A stretch of 64,000 nt of DNA from an uncultured Clostridia bacterium (GCA_947630705.1 CANRIK010000018.1:1-64000), one strand, 5' to 3'; numbered from the stretch's first letter, positions 41,038 through 51,244 are shown. Notes: a model not told the origin generated them from the letters alone. Numbers and translations: made by a program.

Positions 41038-42565
41038 AATTATAGAAGCGGTGCGAGCGTCGTCCGAAAATTTCAGACAGGCTATTCTTCGGTCCGTATC
41101 GGTCGAGAGAGCCACCCGTACGGTTAAAATCGAAATCGTTACCGACCATGCTTTTACGGACGGCGACAGAGCCGGAGTGGAAAGAGCGTTAAAACCGTTT
41201 ATTCCGGCGTATTTCGGTTACGAATTGCAAATTATAAAATTGTCGCCCGATTGCGCCATGGTCAAACGCAAGATATTCGAGGCGGTTTCGGCGGAATTCA
41301 AGGCCTTGTCGGTTACGCTCAAAGAAGAAGACGTCCAAGTGGAAAAATCGGACGGAGGTTTTGACTATACCGTCTCCGTTATGCCGTTCATGCAGAACGA
41401 CTCCGCGATATGCGAAAAGATAACGGAATATCTCAAAAACAATTTCTGCGGCGAATTCTTCGGTAAATGTATTGTTTCAGAGAAGACTGCCGAAGATTTG
41501 AAAGTCGATGAGAACGGCGATGAAATTGAGTTTGAAATTCCCGTGCGTTCCTTTAAAATCGAAGATTTCAAATATATCGAGGGAACCCGAAAGCCGACAG
41601 ATGCCGTATATATCGCCGATTTGAATTTTGCCTCGGAAGAAGTGGTTATATGCGGAGTAATAGAAGAAATAGAAGAACGGGAATATACGAATAAAAAGGG
41701 CATTAAAAAGCCATATCTTTCCATCGTGATTTCGGATACTACGGCTTCCGTTCATTTTACATATTTTGTACGCCAGAAAAGTTACGAAAAAATCAAAAAA
41801 CTTAAAGTCGGAGACAGTATAGTTTGTATCGGCTCCAACGAAAATTTTCGCGGCAGTCTGCGATTTACCGCCGATACTATCGATTACGGCAGATATCCCA
41901 ACGGTTTTAAACCCAAAAAAAGAGAATCGAAGCCGGTGCCCATGCACTATCATTTTGTGAAGCCGCAGCCCTTCACGGATATCGAGCAGGCCGATTTTTT
42001 TACGGTTTCTTCCATGCCGGAGTGTCTGAAAGAAAATTCGTTTGTAGTATTCGACCTTGAAACCACGGGTCTCAATTCTTCTCCGACGTCGGGGAATATG
42101 GATAAAATCATAGAGATAGGCGCGTATAAGATTGAGAAAGGCAATATATGCGAAAGTTTTTCGACATTTATAAATCCGCAGAAAAAGCTCTCCGACGAAA
42201 TCATAAGACTTACGGGAATAACCGAGGAGATGATTGCCGACGCTCCCACATACGAGCAGGTCATGCCGGACTTTTTCAAGTTCTGCAACGGGAGTATTCT
42301 TGTCGGACACAATATAGCCGGATTTGATTTTAAATTTGTCGATTACTATTGTGCGAAGTTGGGGTATATCTTCGATAGAAAGATAATAGATACCATTCCG
42401 CTTTCGCAGGAACTGTTATTTTTATCAAACTATAAACTCAATACCGTAGCCGATAAATTCAATATAGTCTTTAACCATCACAGGGCTTACGACGATGCGC
42501 TCGCCACTGCGAAAATATTCATTGAACTTATAAAAATTAAAAAATCTTTGCCGCGACTGACATAA
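41027..42565 (+). CDS. PolC-like protein lacking PHP and polymerase domains (N-terminal region + OB fold + DEDD exonuclease)
   Basis: Exo motifs 'FVVFDLETTGL', 'LVGHNIAGFDFKFVD', 'HHRAYDDALATA'; OB-like 'VVICGVIEEIEEREYTNKKGIKKPYLSIVISDTTASV'; syntenic before rimP-nusA; ORF closes at 42565. Confidence 0.8.
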   Translation: MSSEIIEAVRASSENFRQAILRSVSVERATRTVKIEIVTDHAFTDGDRAGVERALKPFIPAYFGYELQIIKLSPDCAMVKRKIFEAVSAEFKALSVTLKEEDVQVEKSDGGFDYTVSVMPFMQNDSAICEKITEYLKNNFCGEFFGKCIVSEKTAEDLKVDENGDEIEFEIPVRSFKIEDFKYIEGTRKPTDAVYIADLNFASEEVVICGVIEEIEEREYTNKKGIKKPYLSIVISDTTASVHFTYFVRQKSYEKIKKLKVGDSIVCIGSNENFRGSLRFTADTIDYGRYPNGFKPKKRESKPVPMHYHFVKPQPFTDIEQADFFTVSSMPECLKENSFVVFDLETTGLNSSPTSGNMDKIIEIGAYKIEKGNICESFSTFINPQKKLSDEIIRLTGITEEMIADAPTYEQVMPDFFKFCNGSILVGHNIAGFDFKFVDYYCAKLGYIFDRKIIDTIPLSQELLFLSNYKLNTVADKFNIVFNHHRAYDDALATAKIFIELIKIKKSLPRLT

Positions 42566-42580
42566 AATTCCAAAAAAAAG

Positions 42581-42609
42581 TTGCTTTTTGAGCGGCGGTA
42601 TGCTATAAT
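42581..42609 (+). promoter_or_regulatory. Sigma-A-like promoter upstream of rimP-nusA-infB cluster
   Basis: TTGCTT (42581-42586) N17 TATAAT (42604-42609). Confidence 0.65.
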
Positions 42610-42636
42610 ACAGCTAACCTTAATAGAAATGTTAAG

Positions 42637-42662
42637 ATTGAGTGCCTTGCGAGGCACTCAAT
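42637..42662 (+). promoter_or_regulatory. Hairpin in the rimP 5' leader
   Basis: attgagtgcct-tgcg-aggcactcaat, 11-bp stem between promoter and rimP ATG; no T-tract. Confidence 0.55.
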
Positions 42663-42681
42663 ACTTGTATATGAGGGTAGT

Positions 42682-43140
42682 ATGGATATCAAACCTTTAT
42701 CGGAAATTCGCTCTTTCCTTGAAAACATAGCCGAGCGTATGGGCATTGAGATTGTCGAGGTGGAGTGGAAAGACCGTTCGGCGGAACTGAATATCTATAT
42801 CGAAACCGAAAACGGTGTTGATCTGAATACCTGCGAAAAGTTTCATAACGCGATAATGGATCCGATAGATGAGTTCGACCCGACTTATGACAAGCCGTAT
42901 ACTTTAAACGTTTCCAGCCCCGGGCTCGACAGACCTTTCAAGACCGAAAGGGATTTCATGAGAAATCTCGACAAGGCGGTTGAAATCAAACTGTACGCGC
43001 CGTTGAAAGGTAAGAAATTTATCGAAGGATTGCTGTGCGCATACGACGGAAATACGGTTACCGTCAAAACGGAAAAGGAAGAGCTTAAAATTGCTCTGAA
43101 TAAAATCGCCAAAATTAATAAAGCTATTAAATTTGAATAA
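42682..43140 (+). CDS. rimP: Ribosome maturation factor RimP
   Basis: 'EIVEVEWKDRSAELNIYIETENGVDLNTCEKFHNAI', 'LNVSSPGLDRPFKTERDF'. Confidence 0.95.
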   Translation: MDIKPLSEIRSFLENIAERMGIEIVEVEWKDRSAELNIYIETENGVDLNTCEKFHNAIMDPIDEFDPTYDKPYTLNVSSPGLDRPFKTERDFMRNLDKAVEIKLYAPLKGKKFIEGLLCAYDGNTVTVKTEKEELKIALNKIAKINKAIKFE

Positions 43141-43172
43141 ATCAAACCTTACAAATTGTCAGGAGAATTAAA

Positions 43173-44252
43173 ATGACCAACAAAGATTTTTTTGTAGCTC
43201 TCGAAGACCTTGAAAAGGAAAAGGGCATACCGCAGAATGTGTTTATCGAAGCGCTTTCGAACGCGCTTGTATCGGCATGCAAGAAACAGTACGCCGGCGC
43301 GATCGGGCAGGTAGATATCCGTCTCAATCCCGAAAAGGGCACCATTGAATTCTTTATCGTCAAGAACGTTGTCGATGAAGTGAACGACATTGAAACGGAG
43401 ATATCGGTCGAGGAAGCCCAAAAAATCAAAAAGAGCTATAAGGTGGGCGATCAGGTTTTTGAAAAATTTGTTCCCAAAGATTTCAGCCGTATAGCCGCGC
43501 AGACTGCCAAACAGGTCATTCTGCAAAAAATCCATGAAACCGAGCGCGACGCCGCCTTGAACGAGTTTTCCAACAAGGAAGGCGAACTTCTTGTGGGAAT
43601 AATCAGAAAGATTGACGCTCGTAACGTTTACGTTGAACTCGGCAAGGGACAGGTAGAGGGCTTGATGCTCCCTTCCGATCAGGTCGCGAGCGAGAAATAC
43701 AACGTCAACGACAAGATCAAAGTTTTTGTTAAGCGCGTAAAGAGCGGATATCGCGGCGCGCAGGTTCTCGTGAGCCGTTCCGCTCCCGGGTTGGTTCGCA
43801 AATTGTTTGAAGAAGAAGTGCCCGAAATAAAGCAGGGTACTGTAATAATAAAAGAAATCAGCCGTGAGGCCGGCGCAAGAACTAAAATGGCCATATATTC
43901 CGAAGATGAAAGAGTTGACGCCATAGGCGCCTGCGTCGGCAACAAAGGTGCGAGAGTGAACGCCGTAGTCGAAGAACTCCGCGGTGAAAAAATCGATATC
44001 ATACCTTGGAGCGAAAATCCTCTCGAATTCATAGCAAAGGCGCTGTCTCCGGCGAAAGTAATTTCCGTAACGCAGCTTGAAGGAGAAAAGACCGCCATGG
44101 CAGTTGTTCCGGACGACAAGTTATCTCTTGCAATAGGTAAAGACGGACAGAACGCGCGTCTTGCGGTAAGGCTTACCGGTTGGAAAATAGATGTGAAGAG
44201 CAGGTCGGCCGCGGAAAAACTCGGATTCGGAACCGCCGAGACCGAAGAATAA
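43173..44252 (+). CDS. nusA: Transcription termination/antitermination protein NusA
   Basis: S1/KH domains; 'GACVGNKGARVNAVVEELRGEKIDIIPW'. Confidence 0.96.
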   Translation: MTNKDFFVALEDLEKEKGIPQNVFIEALSNALVSACKKQYAGAIGQVDIRLNPEKGTIEFFIVKNVVDEVNDIETEISVEEAQKIKKSYKVGDQVFEKFVPKDFSRIAAQTAKQVILQKIHETERDAALNEFSNKEGELLVGIIRKIDARNVYVELGKGQVEGLMLPSDQVASEKYNVNDKIKVFVKRVKSGYRGAQVLVSRSAPGLVRKLFEEEVPEIKQGTVIIKEISREAGARTKMAIYSEDERVDAIGACVGNKGARVNAVVEELRGEKIDIIPWSENPLEFIAKALSPAKVISVTQLEGEKTAMAVVPDDKLSLAIGKDGQNARLAVRLTGWKIDVKSRSAAEKLGFGTAETEE

Positions 44253-44260
44253 GGATAGCT

Positions 44261-44536
44261 ATGTCAGACAGAAAGATACCGCTTCGCCAATGCGTCGCTT
44301 GCAGAGAACTCAAAGAAAAAAGAAGCATGCTTCGGATAGTAAAAAATTGTGAAGGCAAAATATTTCTCGATTTTTCTTCAAAGGCGGCGGGACGCGGCGC
44401 ATATATCTGCGATAACCCCGAATGTGTCAAAAAACTTAAAAAAGGCAGACTTTTGAATAAAATATTTGCTTGTGCGGTGGACGATTCTGTATATGCCGCT
44501 GTGGAGGAAGAATATTTTGGGAAGAAGCCGAATTGA
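44261..44536 (+). CDS. ylxR: YlxR family RNA-binding protein
   Basis: 'PLRQCVACRELKEKRSMLRIVK...GRGAYIC'. Start ATG 44261. Confidence 0.92.
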   Translation: MSDRKIPLRQCVACRELKEKRSMLRIVKNCEGKIFLDFSSKAAGRGAYICDNPECVKKLKKGRLLNKIFACAVDDSVYAAVEEEYFGKKPN

Positions 44537-44837
44537 AACTTTTATAGGTTTTTGTATAAAGGCAAGAAAAATCACGCTCGGGTCAGGCGCAATCGACACG
44601 TTAAAAAGAGACGTCTATGCGTTGATAGTCAGCGACGACGCTTCCGAAAACACAAAGAAACTCGCCTTAAAATATAAGAACAGATTTGCATGTCCGTTAA
44701 TTATTTGCAAATCCGAGTTTGAAGTTATAGTAAATAAGGTCGGATGCAAAATTGCCGCCATCAGGGACAGGCGGCTTGCAGAGGCTATTTTAGAGAGCGT
44801 AGACAATAATTACGAATTATATGCCGGAGGCAATTAA
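44517..44837 (+). CDS. ylxQ: L7Ae/YlxQ-like ribosomal protein
   Basis: 'FIGFCIKARKITLGSGAIDTLKRDVYALIVSDDASENTKK'; likely TTG start at 44517 with upstream ggagg. Confidence 0.8.
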   Translation: MGRSRIETFIGFCIKARKITLGSGAIDTLKRDVYALIVSDDASENTKKLALKYKNRFACPLIICKSEFEVIVNKVGCKIAAIRDRRLAEAILESVDNNYELYAGGN

Positions 44838-44842
44838 TAATT

Positions 44843-47338
44843 ATGGCAAAAAAATACGAGAATATCGAAAATATCGGTAAGCTGATTTCAGGCGGAGCCA
44901 TTTCCGAACTCTCAAAAAAGATATCGGCGGCAGAGCGCACGGCGTCGGAAATCATGAAAAAATTGAACGACGTCGAGGCGATTCGGTTGCAAGCAAAACT
45001 CGAAGAGGAGAGGATAGCGGCGGAAAAGCTCGCGGAAGAAGCGGCCAAACGCGCCGCTGAACAGGCGTCGAAAGAGGCCGAATCCGCTGACAAATCCGAA
45101 AGCGAACAGGCGCCCGTCGAAGAAACGACGGAGGCCGAAACTGTCGCGCCGCAAATTCAGACGGAAAAAGCGACCCAAGGTCAGAAGCCTCAACAGCCTG
45201 CAAAGGATAATAAAACTTTCATCAACAGAGATTCCCGTCCTCAAAAGAGCGATAAAAAGAATGTGCCTCCGTATTCTGCTGCTCGTCCTCAACAGGGACA
45301 GCAGATTTCGCGATCTCAAAGCGGCGTTAAATTCGGCGGAAGCGCCGCCGCGCCCACAGCGAACGCCGTTGCCGCTCCGAAGAAAAATTTCGGACCGGAT
45401 AAAAAGAAACAAAGCTATGAAAAGACATATGTCGAAAAGGAGAGACGCGCGCCTTCGAAGAGGGCTTTACAGAAACAGCAGGGCGCAAGCATAGAGGACT
45501 TTGACGAAAACAAGAGCGGTTACAGAAAACTTCGCGTAAAGAAGGATAAGGTAAAACAGAACGCGCAAACCGTCAAAATCGAGAAAGCCGTAGTTACAAC
45601 CGACGAAATACCTTTGAAGATACTTTCCGAAAAACTCGGCATTTCCGCAGTTGAAATAACAAAACGTCTCTTCAAAGAGGGCATAATGAAGACGGTAAAC
45701 GAGTCGGTTGACTACGATACCGCAGCTCTTGTCGCCGCAGACCTCGGCATAGAGCTCGAATATAAACCGGAAAAGACCGCCGAAGAGGTGCTTTTCGAAC
45801 AGCAAGCCGACACGGTAGAAGAGATTGAAAGCCTTGTTCCCCGTGCTCCCGTGGTAACCGTAATGGGACATGTAGACCACGGTAAAACTTCCCTCCTCGA
45901 CTATATTAAAAATACCAAAGTTGCCGCCGGAGAAGCCGGTGGAATAACACAACATATCGGCGCCTATACCGTTACAGTAAACGGTAAGGGAATAACCTTT
46001 ATAGATACGCCGGGTCACGAGGCGTTTACCGCCATGCGCGCACGCGGCGCACAGATTACGGATATCGTCATTCTGGTTGTTGCGGCGGACGACGGCGTAA
46101 TGCCTCAAACGGTTGAAGCAATAAATCATGCAAAGGCCGCCGGAGTAACAATAATAGTTGCGGTAAATAAAATAGATAAAGTAGGCGCAAATATAGAGAA
46201 AGTAAAGCAGGATTTGACGGCGCAGGGTCTTGTCCCCGAAGAGTGGGGCGGAGATACCATAGTATGCCCTATTTCCTGCAAAACGGGAGAGGGCATAGAC
46301 CACCTTCTTGAAAGTTTGTTGCTGGTAGCCGAAATGAAGGAGTTGCTTGCAAATCCGGCAAGAGAAGCGCGAGGCGTTGTAATCGAGGCTCGTCTCGATA
46401 AGGGCAAGGGTCCCGTTGCGACGGTGCTCGTGCAGAATGGTACATTGCATACCGGCGACAATCTTATATCCGGTATGGTAACCGGCAGAGTGAGAGCGAT
46501 GATAGACGACAAGGGAAGAACCGTAAAAGAAGCCGGACCTTCCATGGCCGTTAATATTCTTGGTCTTGAAGAAGTTCCCGATTCGGGAGACTCTATCTAT
46601 GCGGTTTCGCAGTCTTTAATGAAGCAGGTAATGGACGAGCGCAAGAGAAAAGAGAGCGAATCCATGATAAAGTCCTCTTCGAAAGTTTCTCTCGACGATA
46701 TTTTCAACAATATTGCAGAAGGAAATCTGAAAACTTTGAATCTGATTATCAAGGGCGACGTTCAAGGTTCCGTCGAGGCAATAAAACAGTCCGTAGTCAA
46801 ACTTTCCAACGAAGAGGTTAAAGTAAAGGTAATACACAGCGGCGCCGGCGCAGTGACCGAAACCGACGTCATGCTCGCCGATTCTTCGAACGCGATCATT
46901 CTTGCCTTTAACGTGCGCCCCGACGCCAAAGCGAAAGCGCTTGCGGAGAGAAGCAAGGTAGACGTCAGAACATATCGTATAATATATGATTTGCTTGACG
47001 ACGTCGAAGCGGCGTTGAAAGGCATGCTTTCACCCAAATTTCAGGAAATTTATCTCGGCAAGTGCGAAGTTCGTCAGACCTTCAAAATTACAGGCGTCGG
47101 CAATATCGCCGGATGCTATGTGCTTGACGGCAAAATCGTGCGCGGCGGCAAGTTGCGTATTTACCGCGACGATGTTCTCGTTGTAGAGGGCAACGTAAAA
47201 CAGCTTAAACGCTTTAAAGACGACGTAAAGGAAGTAAACGCCGGATTTGAGTGCGGTTGTGCAATAGAAGGATTTAACGATATTCAGATGGGAGACATAA
47301 TCGAGTGCTATCTTATTGAACAGGTAGCGGCGGTATAA
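44843..47338 (+). CDS. infB: Translation initiation factor IF-2
   Basis: 'VTVMGHVDHGKTSLLDYI', 'DTPGHEAFTAMRARGA', 'NKIDK'; low-complexity N-terminus. Confidence 0.97.
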   Translation: MAKKYENIENIGKLISGGAISELSKKISAAERTASEIMKKLNDVEAIRLQAKLEEERIAAEKLAEEAAKRAAEQASKEAESADKSESEQAPVEETTEAETVAPQIQTEKATQGQKPQQPAKDNKTFINRDSRPQKSDKKNVPPYSAARPQQGQQISRSQSGVKFGGSAAAPTANAVAAPKKNFGPDKKKQSYEKTYVEKERRAPSKRALQKQQGASIEDFDENKSGYRKLRVKKDKVKQNAQTVKIEKAVVTTDEIPLKILSEKLGISAVEITKRLFKEGIMKTVNESVDYDTAALVAADLGIELEYKPEKTAEEVLFEQQADTVEEIESLVPRAPVVTVMGHVDHGKTSLLDYIKNTKVAAGEAGGITQHIGAYTVTVNGKGITFIDTPGHEAFTAMRARGAQITDIVILVVAADDGVMPQTVEAINHAKAAGVTIIVAVNKIDKVGANIEKVKQDLTAQGLVPEEWGGDTIVCPISCKTGEGIDHLLESLLLVAEMKELLANPAREARGVVIEARLDKGKGPVATVLVQNGTLHTGDNLISGMVTGRVRAMIDDKGRTVKEAGPSMAVNILGLEEVPDSGDSIYAVSQSLMKQVMDERKRKESESMIKSSSKVSLDDIFNNIAEGNLKTLNLIIKGDVQGSVEAIKQSVVKLSNEEVKVKVIHSGAGAVTETDVMLADSSNAIILAFNVRPDAKAKALAERSKVDVRTYRIIYDLLDDVEAALKGMLSPKFQEIYLGKCEVRQTFKITGVGNIAGCYVLDGKIVRGGKLRIYRDDVLVVEGNVKQLKRFKDDVKEVNAGFECGCAIEGFNDIQMGDIIECYLIEQVAAV

Positions 47339-47341
47339 GTT

Positions 47342-47704
47342 ATGAAAGGTATCAGAGGCGAGCGTCTTGCCGGTGAATTTCAAAAGGAAATATCGTCCGT
47401 AATTTCAGGCAAATTAAGGGCGAAATATCCGGAATTATCCGCTATTATCAGCGTAACTTCGGCGGATATCGCTCCGGATTTGAAGAGCGCGAAAATTTAT
47501 ATAAGCGTATACGATACCGACAAAGAAAGGGCGGCGCAGAGTTTTGAGATTATAAAAGAAAATGCCGGATTTATCCGTCACGAGCTCTCTAAAATAATGC
47601 ACATTAGAACCGTGCCGGAACTTCGGTTTATTGTTGACGGAAGTATGGAGTACGGCGAAAAAATAGACAAAATACTTTTGGATATCGGTAATCATAATGA
47701 ATAA
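47342..47704 (+). CDS. rbfA: Ribosome-binding factor A
   Basis: Position after infB; 'VTSADIAPDLKSAKIYISVYDTDKE', 'RTVPELRFIVDGSMEYGEKIDKIL'. Confidence 0.93.
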   Translation: MKGIRGERLAGEFQKEISSVISGKLRAKYPELSAIISVTSADIAPDLKSAKIYISVYDTDKERAAQSFEIIKENAGFIRHELSKIMHIRTVPELRFIVDGSMEYGEKIDKILLDIGNHNE

Positions 47705-48656
47705 TACAATAGAAGAAATAACTTCCGAACTTAATAGAGCCCGTTGCGTTGCGATTTTTTGTCATGCTCGTCCCGACGGCGACGCGTTGGGAAGCGGACT
47801 TGCGTTGTGTCTTGCGCTTGAAAGGGCCGGAAAAACGGCGTACATGTGCTGCGAGGACGCGCCTCCCGAAAAATTTGCTTTTCTTCCGGAAATGCAAAGG
47901 GTAAACAGACAGATTCCCAATGCGGAATACGACCTGTTGGTAAGCGTTGACTGCGCCGACTCCGCAAGAATGGGAGTTTTCTCCAAGTTTTATAACAAAT
48001 TCAAGAAAAATACGATAAATATAGACCACCATATTTCCAACGACGGCTACGGCAAATTGAATTATGTCATAGATTGTTCGGCAAGTTGCGAAATAATGAC
48101 GGATATACTTTTGAAAGCCGGATTCGAAATTACAAAAGAAATTGCCGATTTGCTTATGCTCGGGCTGACCACCGACAGCGGCAATTTTACCCATCAGGAC
48201 GTTACCGAAAATACGTTTAAGGTTGCCGGATATCTTCGTTCAAAGGGCGCCGATGTCAATAAAATCAATTACTATACAAACGTTCGGCAGCCGAAGGCAA
48301 GGGCTTTGCTGTTCGGCAGGGTCATGAGTTGTATCAGATTCTGTCTTGACGAAAAACTCGCTTTTATAGTTATAAGCGAAAAGGATATGAAGGAGCTCGG
48401 CGCCGACAGAAGTTTGACCGAAGGTTTTGTCGATTTTCCTCTGACCGTGGATGACGTGGAAGTGGCCGCTTCGCTTTTGGAGTATAAGAGCGGACAATAT
48501 AAAGTGTCGTTGAGAAGCAAAGGCAGAGTAAACGTCAATTCCGTTGCGGTTTCGTTCGGCGGCGGAGGTCATGTCCTTGCAAGCGGATGCATGCTCTTCG
48601 GCGAACTTGAAGAAGTAATAGAGCGGCTCACTCGCGCCGTTTCTCTCAATTTATGA
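47697..48656 (+). CDS. nrnA: DHH family phosphoesterase, NrnA-like
   Basis: 'FCHARPDGDALGSGLAL', 'NIDHHISN', C-terminal 'GGGGHVLASGC'. Confidence 0.92.
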   Translation: MNNTIEEITSELNRARCVAIFCHARPDGDALGSGLALCLALERAGKTAYMCCEDAPPEKFAFLPEMQRVNRQIPNAEYDLLVSVDCADSARMGVFSKFYNKFKKNTINIDHHISNDGYGKLNYVIDCSASCEIMTDILLKAGFEITKEIADLLMLGLTTDSGNFTHQDVTENTFKVAGYLRSKGADVNKINYYTNVRQPKARALLFGRVMSCIRFCLDEKLAFIVISEKDMKELGADRSLTEGFVDFPLTVDDVEVAASLLEYKSGQYKVSLRSKGRVNVNSVAVSFGGGGHVLASGCMLFGELEEVIERLTRAVSLNL

Positions 48657-49501
48657 CGGGATTTATAAATGTAAATAAAGCAAGAGGCGTGTCCTCCGCG
48701 AGAGAGGTATCCGTAATAAAGCGACTTACGGGGATGCCGTGCGGACATATGGGTACGCTTGACCCGATGGCTTCGGGAGTTTTACCCGTTGCGATAGGCA
48801 ATGCGGCGAGGTTATTCGACTATTTTTTAGACAAGAGCAAGACGTATATTTCCTCGTTCAGATTCGGGTTTTCAACCGATTCTCTCGATACCACGGGCTC
48901 TGTCATATCTTCCGGAGGAAGAATTCCATCACGGGCCGAAATAGAAGAAATTCTCCATGAATTCAAGGGGAATATCGAACAAATGCCTCCAAAGTTCAGC
49001 GCAAAGAGCGTAGGTGGAAAGAGAAGCTATCAACTTGCGCGTTCGGGCGTGGATTTTGAACTTAAACCTAAAATCGTGAGGATTGAAGATATTAAACTTC
49101 TGAACCATATAAGCGCAGACGAATTTTCATTTGAAATCAAGTGCGGCGGCGGAACATATATTCGTTCCATAGCTCGCGACATGGGTAATCGTTTGGGTAC
49201 TTTTGCGGTTATGAGCGGATTGGTTCGCACCGCGAGCGGAATTTTCGATATAAAAGATTCCGTTGAAACGAAAGATCTCACTTCGGAAAACTATGGCGAT
49301 TTCATAATAAAAACGCAAGACGTGTTGAATTTTGAGAGTATTTATGCGTCGCAATCGGAGTCAAAGAGGCTTTTAAACGGGCTTTCCGTTCGGACGGATA
49401 ATAGAGACGGCATTTATAAGCTGTTTGTGCCGGATGATCTTTTTTACGGACTTGCAGAAGTCAGAGAGAATATTTTGAAGGTCAGAACAAAACTATGTTA
49501 G
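48653..49501 (+). CDS. truB: tRNA pseudouridine(55) synthase
   Basis: 'GFINVNKARGVSS', 'GHMGTLDPMASGVLPVAIG', 'CGGGTYIRSIARDMG'. Confidence 0.95.
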   Translation: MTGFINVNKARGVSSAREVSVIKRLTGMPCGHMGTLDPMASGVLPVAIGNAARLFDYFLDKSKTYISSFRFGFSTDSLDTTGSVISSGGRIPSRAEIEEILHEFKGNIEQMPPKFSAKSVGGKRSYQLARSGVDFELKPKIVRIEDIKLLNHISADEFSFEIKCGGGTYIRSIARDMGNRLGTFAVMSGLVRTASGIFDIKDSVETKDLTSENYGDFIIKTQDVLNFESIYASQSESKRLLNGLSVRTDNRDGIYKLFVPDDLFYGLAEVRENILKVRTKLC

Positions 49502-50397
49502 AAGTTATCAATTACAATCAGGAAGAGTATGGATTTCCAAGCCTGCTGGTTTTGGGGTGCTTCGACGCTCTGCATAAAGGGCATGTTGAACTGCTTAAAA
49601 AGGCGAAGTTGCAGGCAAAAATCAACGGTCTCGACCTCGGCGTCATGCTGTTTGCGGAGGGTAAGGGCGGAAAACTGATTTATACATATGAGGAAAGACT
49701 TGAACTTTTAAAGGAGTTCAACGTCAAATTCATACTCAAAATAGATTTTTCCGATGAATTCAAACAAATTACGGCAGCTCAATTTCTTCAAACGATTGAC
49801 GAAAAAATCAATATCAAAGGATTGATGAGCGGTAAGGATTTTCGTTTCGGCGCCGGAGCAAAAGGCAAGTCTGCCACTTTGAAGAGCTACGCCGATAACG
49901 ACGACAACGGAGTGTGGTATACCGCCGTAAAAGACGTAATGTACAAAGATGAAAAAATCAGCACTACGCTCATTAAGTCTTTGCTTGAAAACGGTGAGAT
50001 TTCCGTTGCAAACGACCTTCTCGGGAGAAATTATTCCGTGACGGGGAAAGTCGAAAGCGGAGCGAGCCGAGGCGGAAAGGTAATAGGTTATCCCACTGTA
50101 AACGTCGCCTATCCGGAGAAAAAAGTTTCGGTTAAGTACGGCGTGTATTCGGTTATTTGCAAAATCGGAGAAAACAGCTATAAGGGAATAGCCAATTACG
50201 GAGCGCGTCCCACTTTCGATGAGGAGACTCCCGTTCTCGAAGCATATATTGACGGATTTGAAGGCGAATTGTACGGAGAAGAGGTAACGATAGAATTTGT
50301 CGAGTACATACGCGATATAATTAAGTTTGAAAATGCAGAGGCGCTGAAAGAGCAACTTGATAAGGATATTTTGAAAATCAGGCAGAGCGATGATTAA
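49495..50397 (+). CDS. ribF: Bifunctional riboflavin kinase/FAD synthetase
   Basis: 'LVLGCFDALHKGHVELLKKA', 'VIGYPTVNVAYPEK'. Confidence 0.93.
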   Translation: MLEVINYNQEEYGFPSLLVLGCFDALHKGHVELLKKAKLQAKINGLDLGVMLFAEGKGGKLIYTYEERLELLKEFNVKFILKIDFSDEFKQITAAQFLQTIDEKINIKGLMSGKDFRFGAGAKGKSATLKSYADNDDNGVWYTAVKDVMYKDEKISTTLIKSLLENGEISVANDLLGRNYSVTGKVESGASRGGKVIGYPTVNVAYPEKKVSVKYGVYSVICKIGENSYKGIANYGARPTFDEETPVLEAYIDGFEGELYGEEVTIEFVEYIRDIIKFENAEALKEQLDKDILKIRQSDD

Positions 50398-51244
50398 ATT
50401 CGGACCGAGCGGTAACGGCGAGGCTTTTTACGAGGCCGGATATAAACATACGACACAAGCCGCCGGATACTGCCGCGACTTGGGTTTGGATTGCTACGAG
50501 TATTCATTCGGGAGAGGAGTAAATCTCTCCGAGGAAAAAGCGGCGGAGATAGGCAGAGCATTCAAAGACGCAGATGTGGAAATAAGCGTTCATGCTCCGT
50601 ATTTTATAAATTTCGCCAATCCGGATGACGAGGCGGCTTTCAAGTCCTATAACTATGTTCTTTCCAGCGCGAAGCTGTTAAAAATTATGGGTGGGGAAAG
50701 AATTGTTTTCCATCCGGCCGCACAGGGGAAAGCGTCTCGCGCAGAGGCTGTGCAAAAGACATTTGACAGGCTTAAAATTCTTCGCGACCATATCTATTCA
50801 AACGGTTATGAAAATTTGAAGTTTTGTCCGGAAACAATGGGTAAATTCGCGCAGATAGGCACTCTCGAAGAGATTGTTGATTTTTGCAAAATAGACGATT
50901 GTTTTCTGCCGGCAATCGACTTCGGACACATAAACGCCCGAGAACACGGCAGTTTAAAGACGACGGCCGATTACAAAGACAGGCTCGGATATATGATTTC
51001 CGAACTCGGATATGACAGGGTAAAAAATTTTCACGCGCATTTTTCAAAAATAATGTATGGCGATAAAGGCGAAATCAAGCATCTGACTTTCGAAGACAGA
51101 GAATACGGGCCCGAGTTCGAACCCTTGGCAATAGCTTTGAAAGAGCTTAAACTCGAACCGTATATAGTCAGCGAATCGGCAGGAACGCAGGCGGAAGACG
51201 CCGCGGAAATGAAGCGCATTTATTTTAGTGTTGACACCATATGA
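50390..51244 (+). CDS. nfo: Deoxyribonuclease IV (endonuclease IV), TIM-barrel
   Basis: 'EISVHAPYFINFANPD', 'CPETMGK', 'PAIDFGHINARE' metal-ligand pattern. Confidence 0.85.
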   Translation: MIKFGPSGNGEAFYEAGYKHTTQAAGYCRDLGLDCYEYSFGRGVNLSEEKAAEIGRAFKDADVEISVHAPYFINFANPDDEAAFKSYNYVLSSAKLLKIMGGERIVFHPAAQGKASRAEAVQKTFDRLKILRDHIYSNGYENLKFCPETMGKFAQIGTLEEIVDFCKIDDCFLPAIDFGHINAREHGSLKTTADYKDRLGYMISELGYDRVKNFHAHFSKIMYGDKGEIKHLTFEDREYGPEFEPLAIALKELKLEPYIVSESAGTQAEDAAEMKRIYFSVDTI

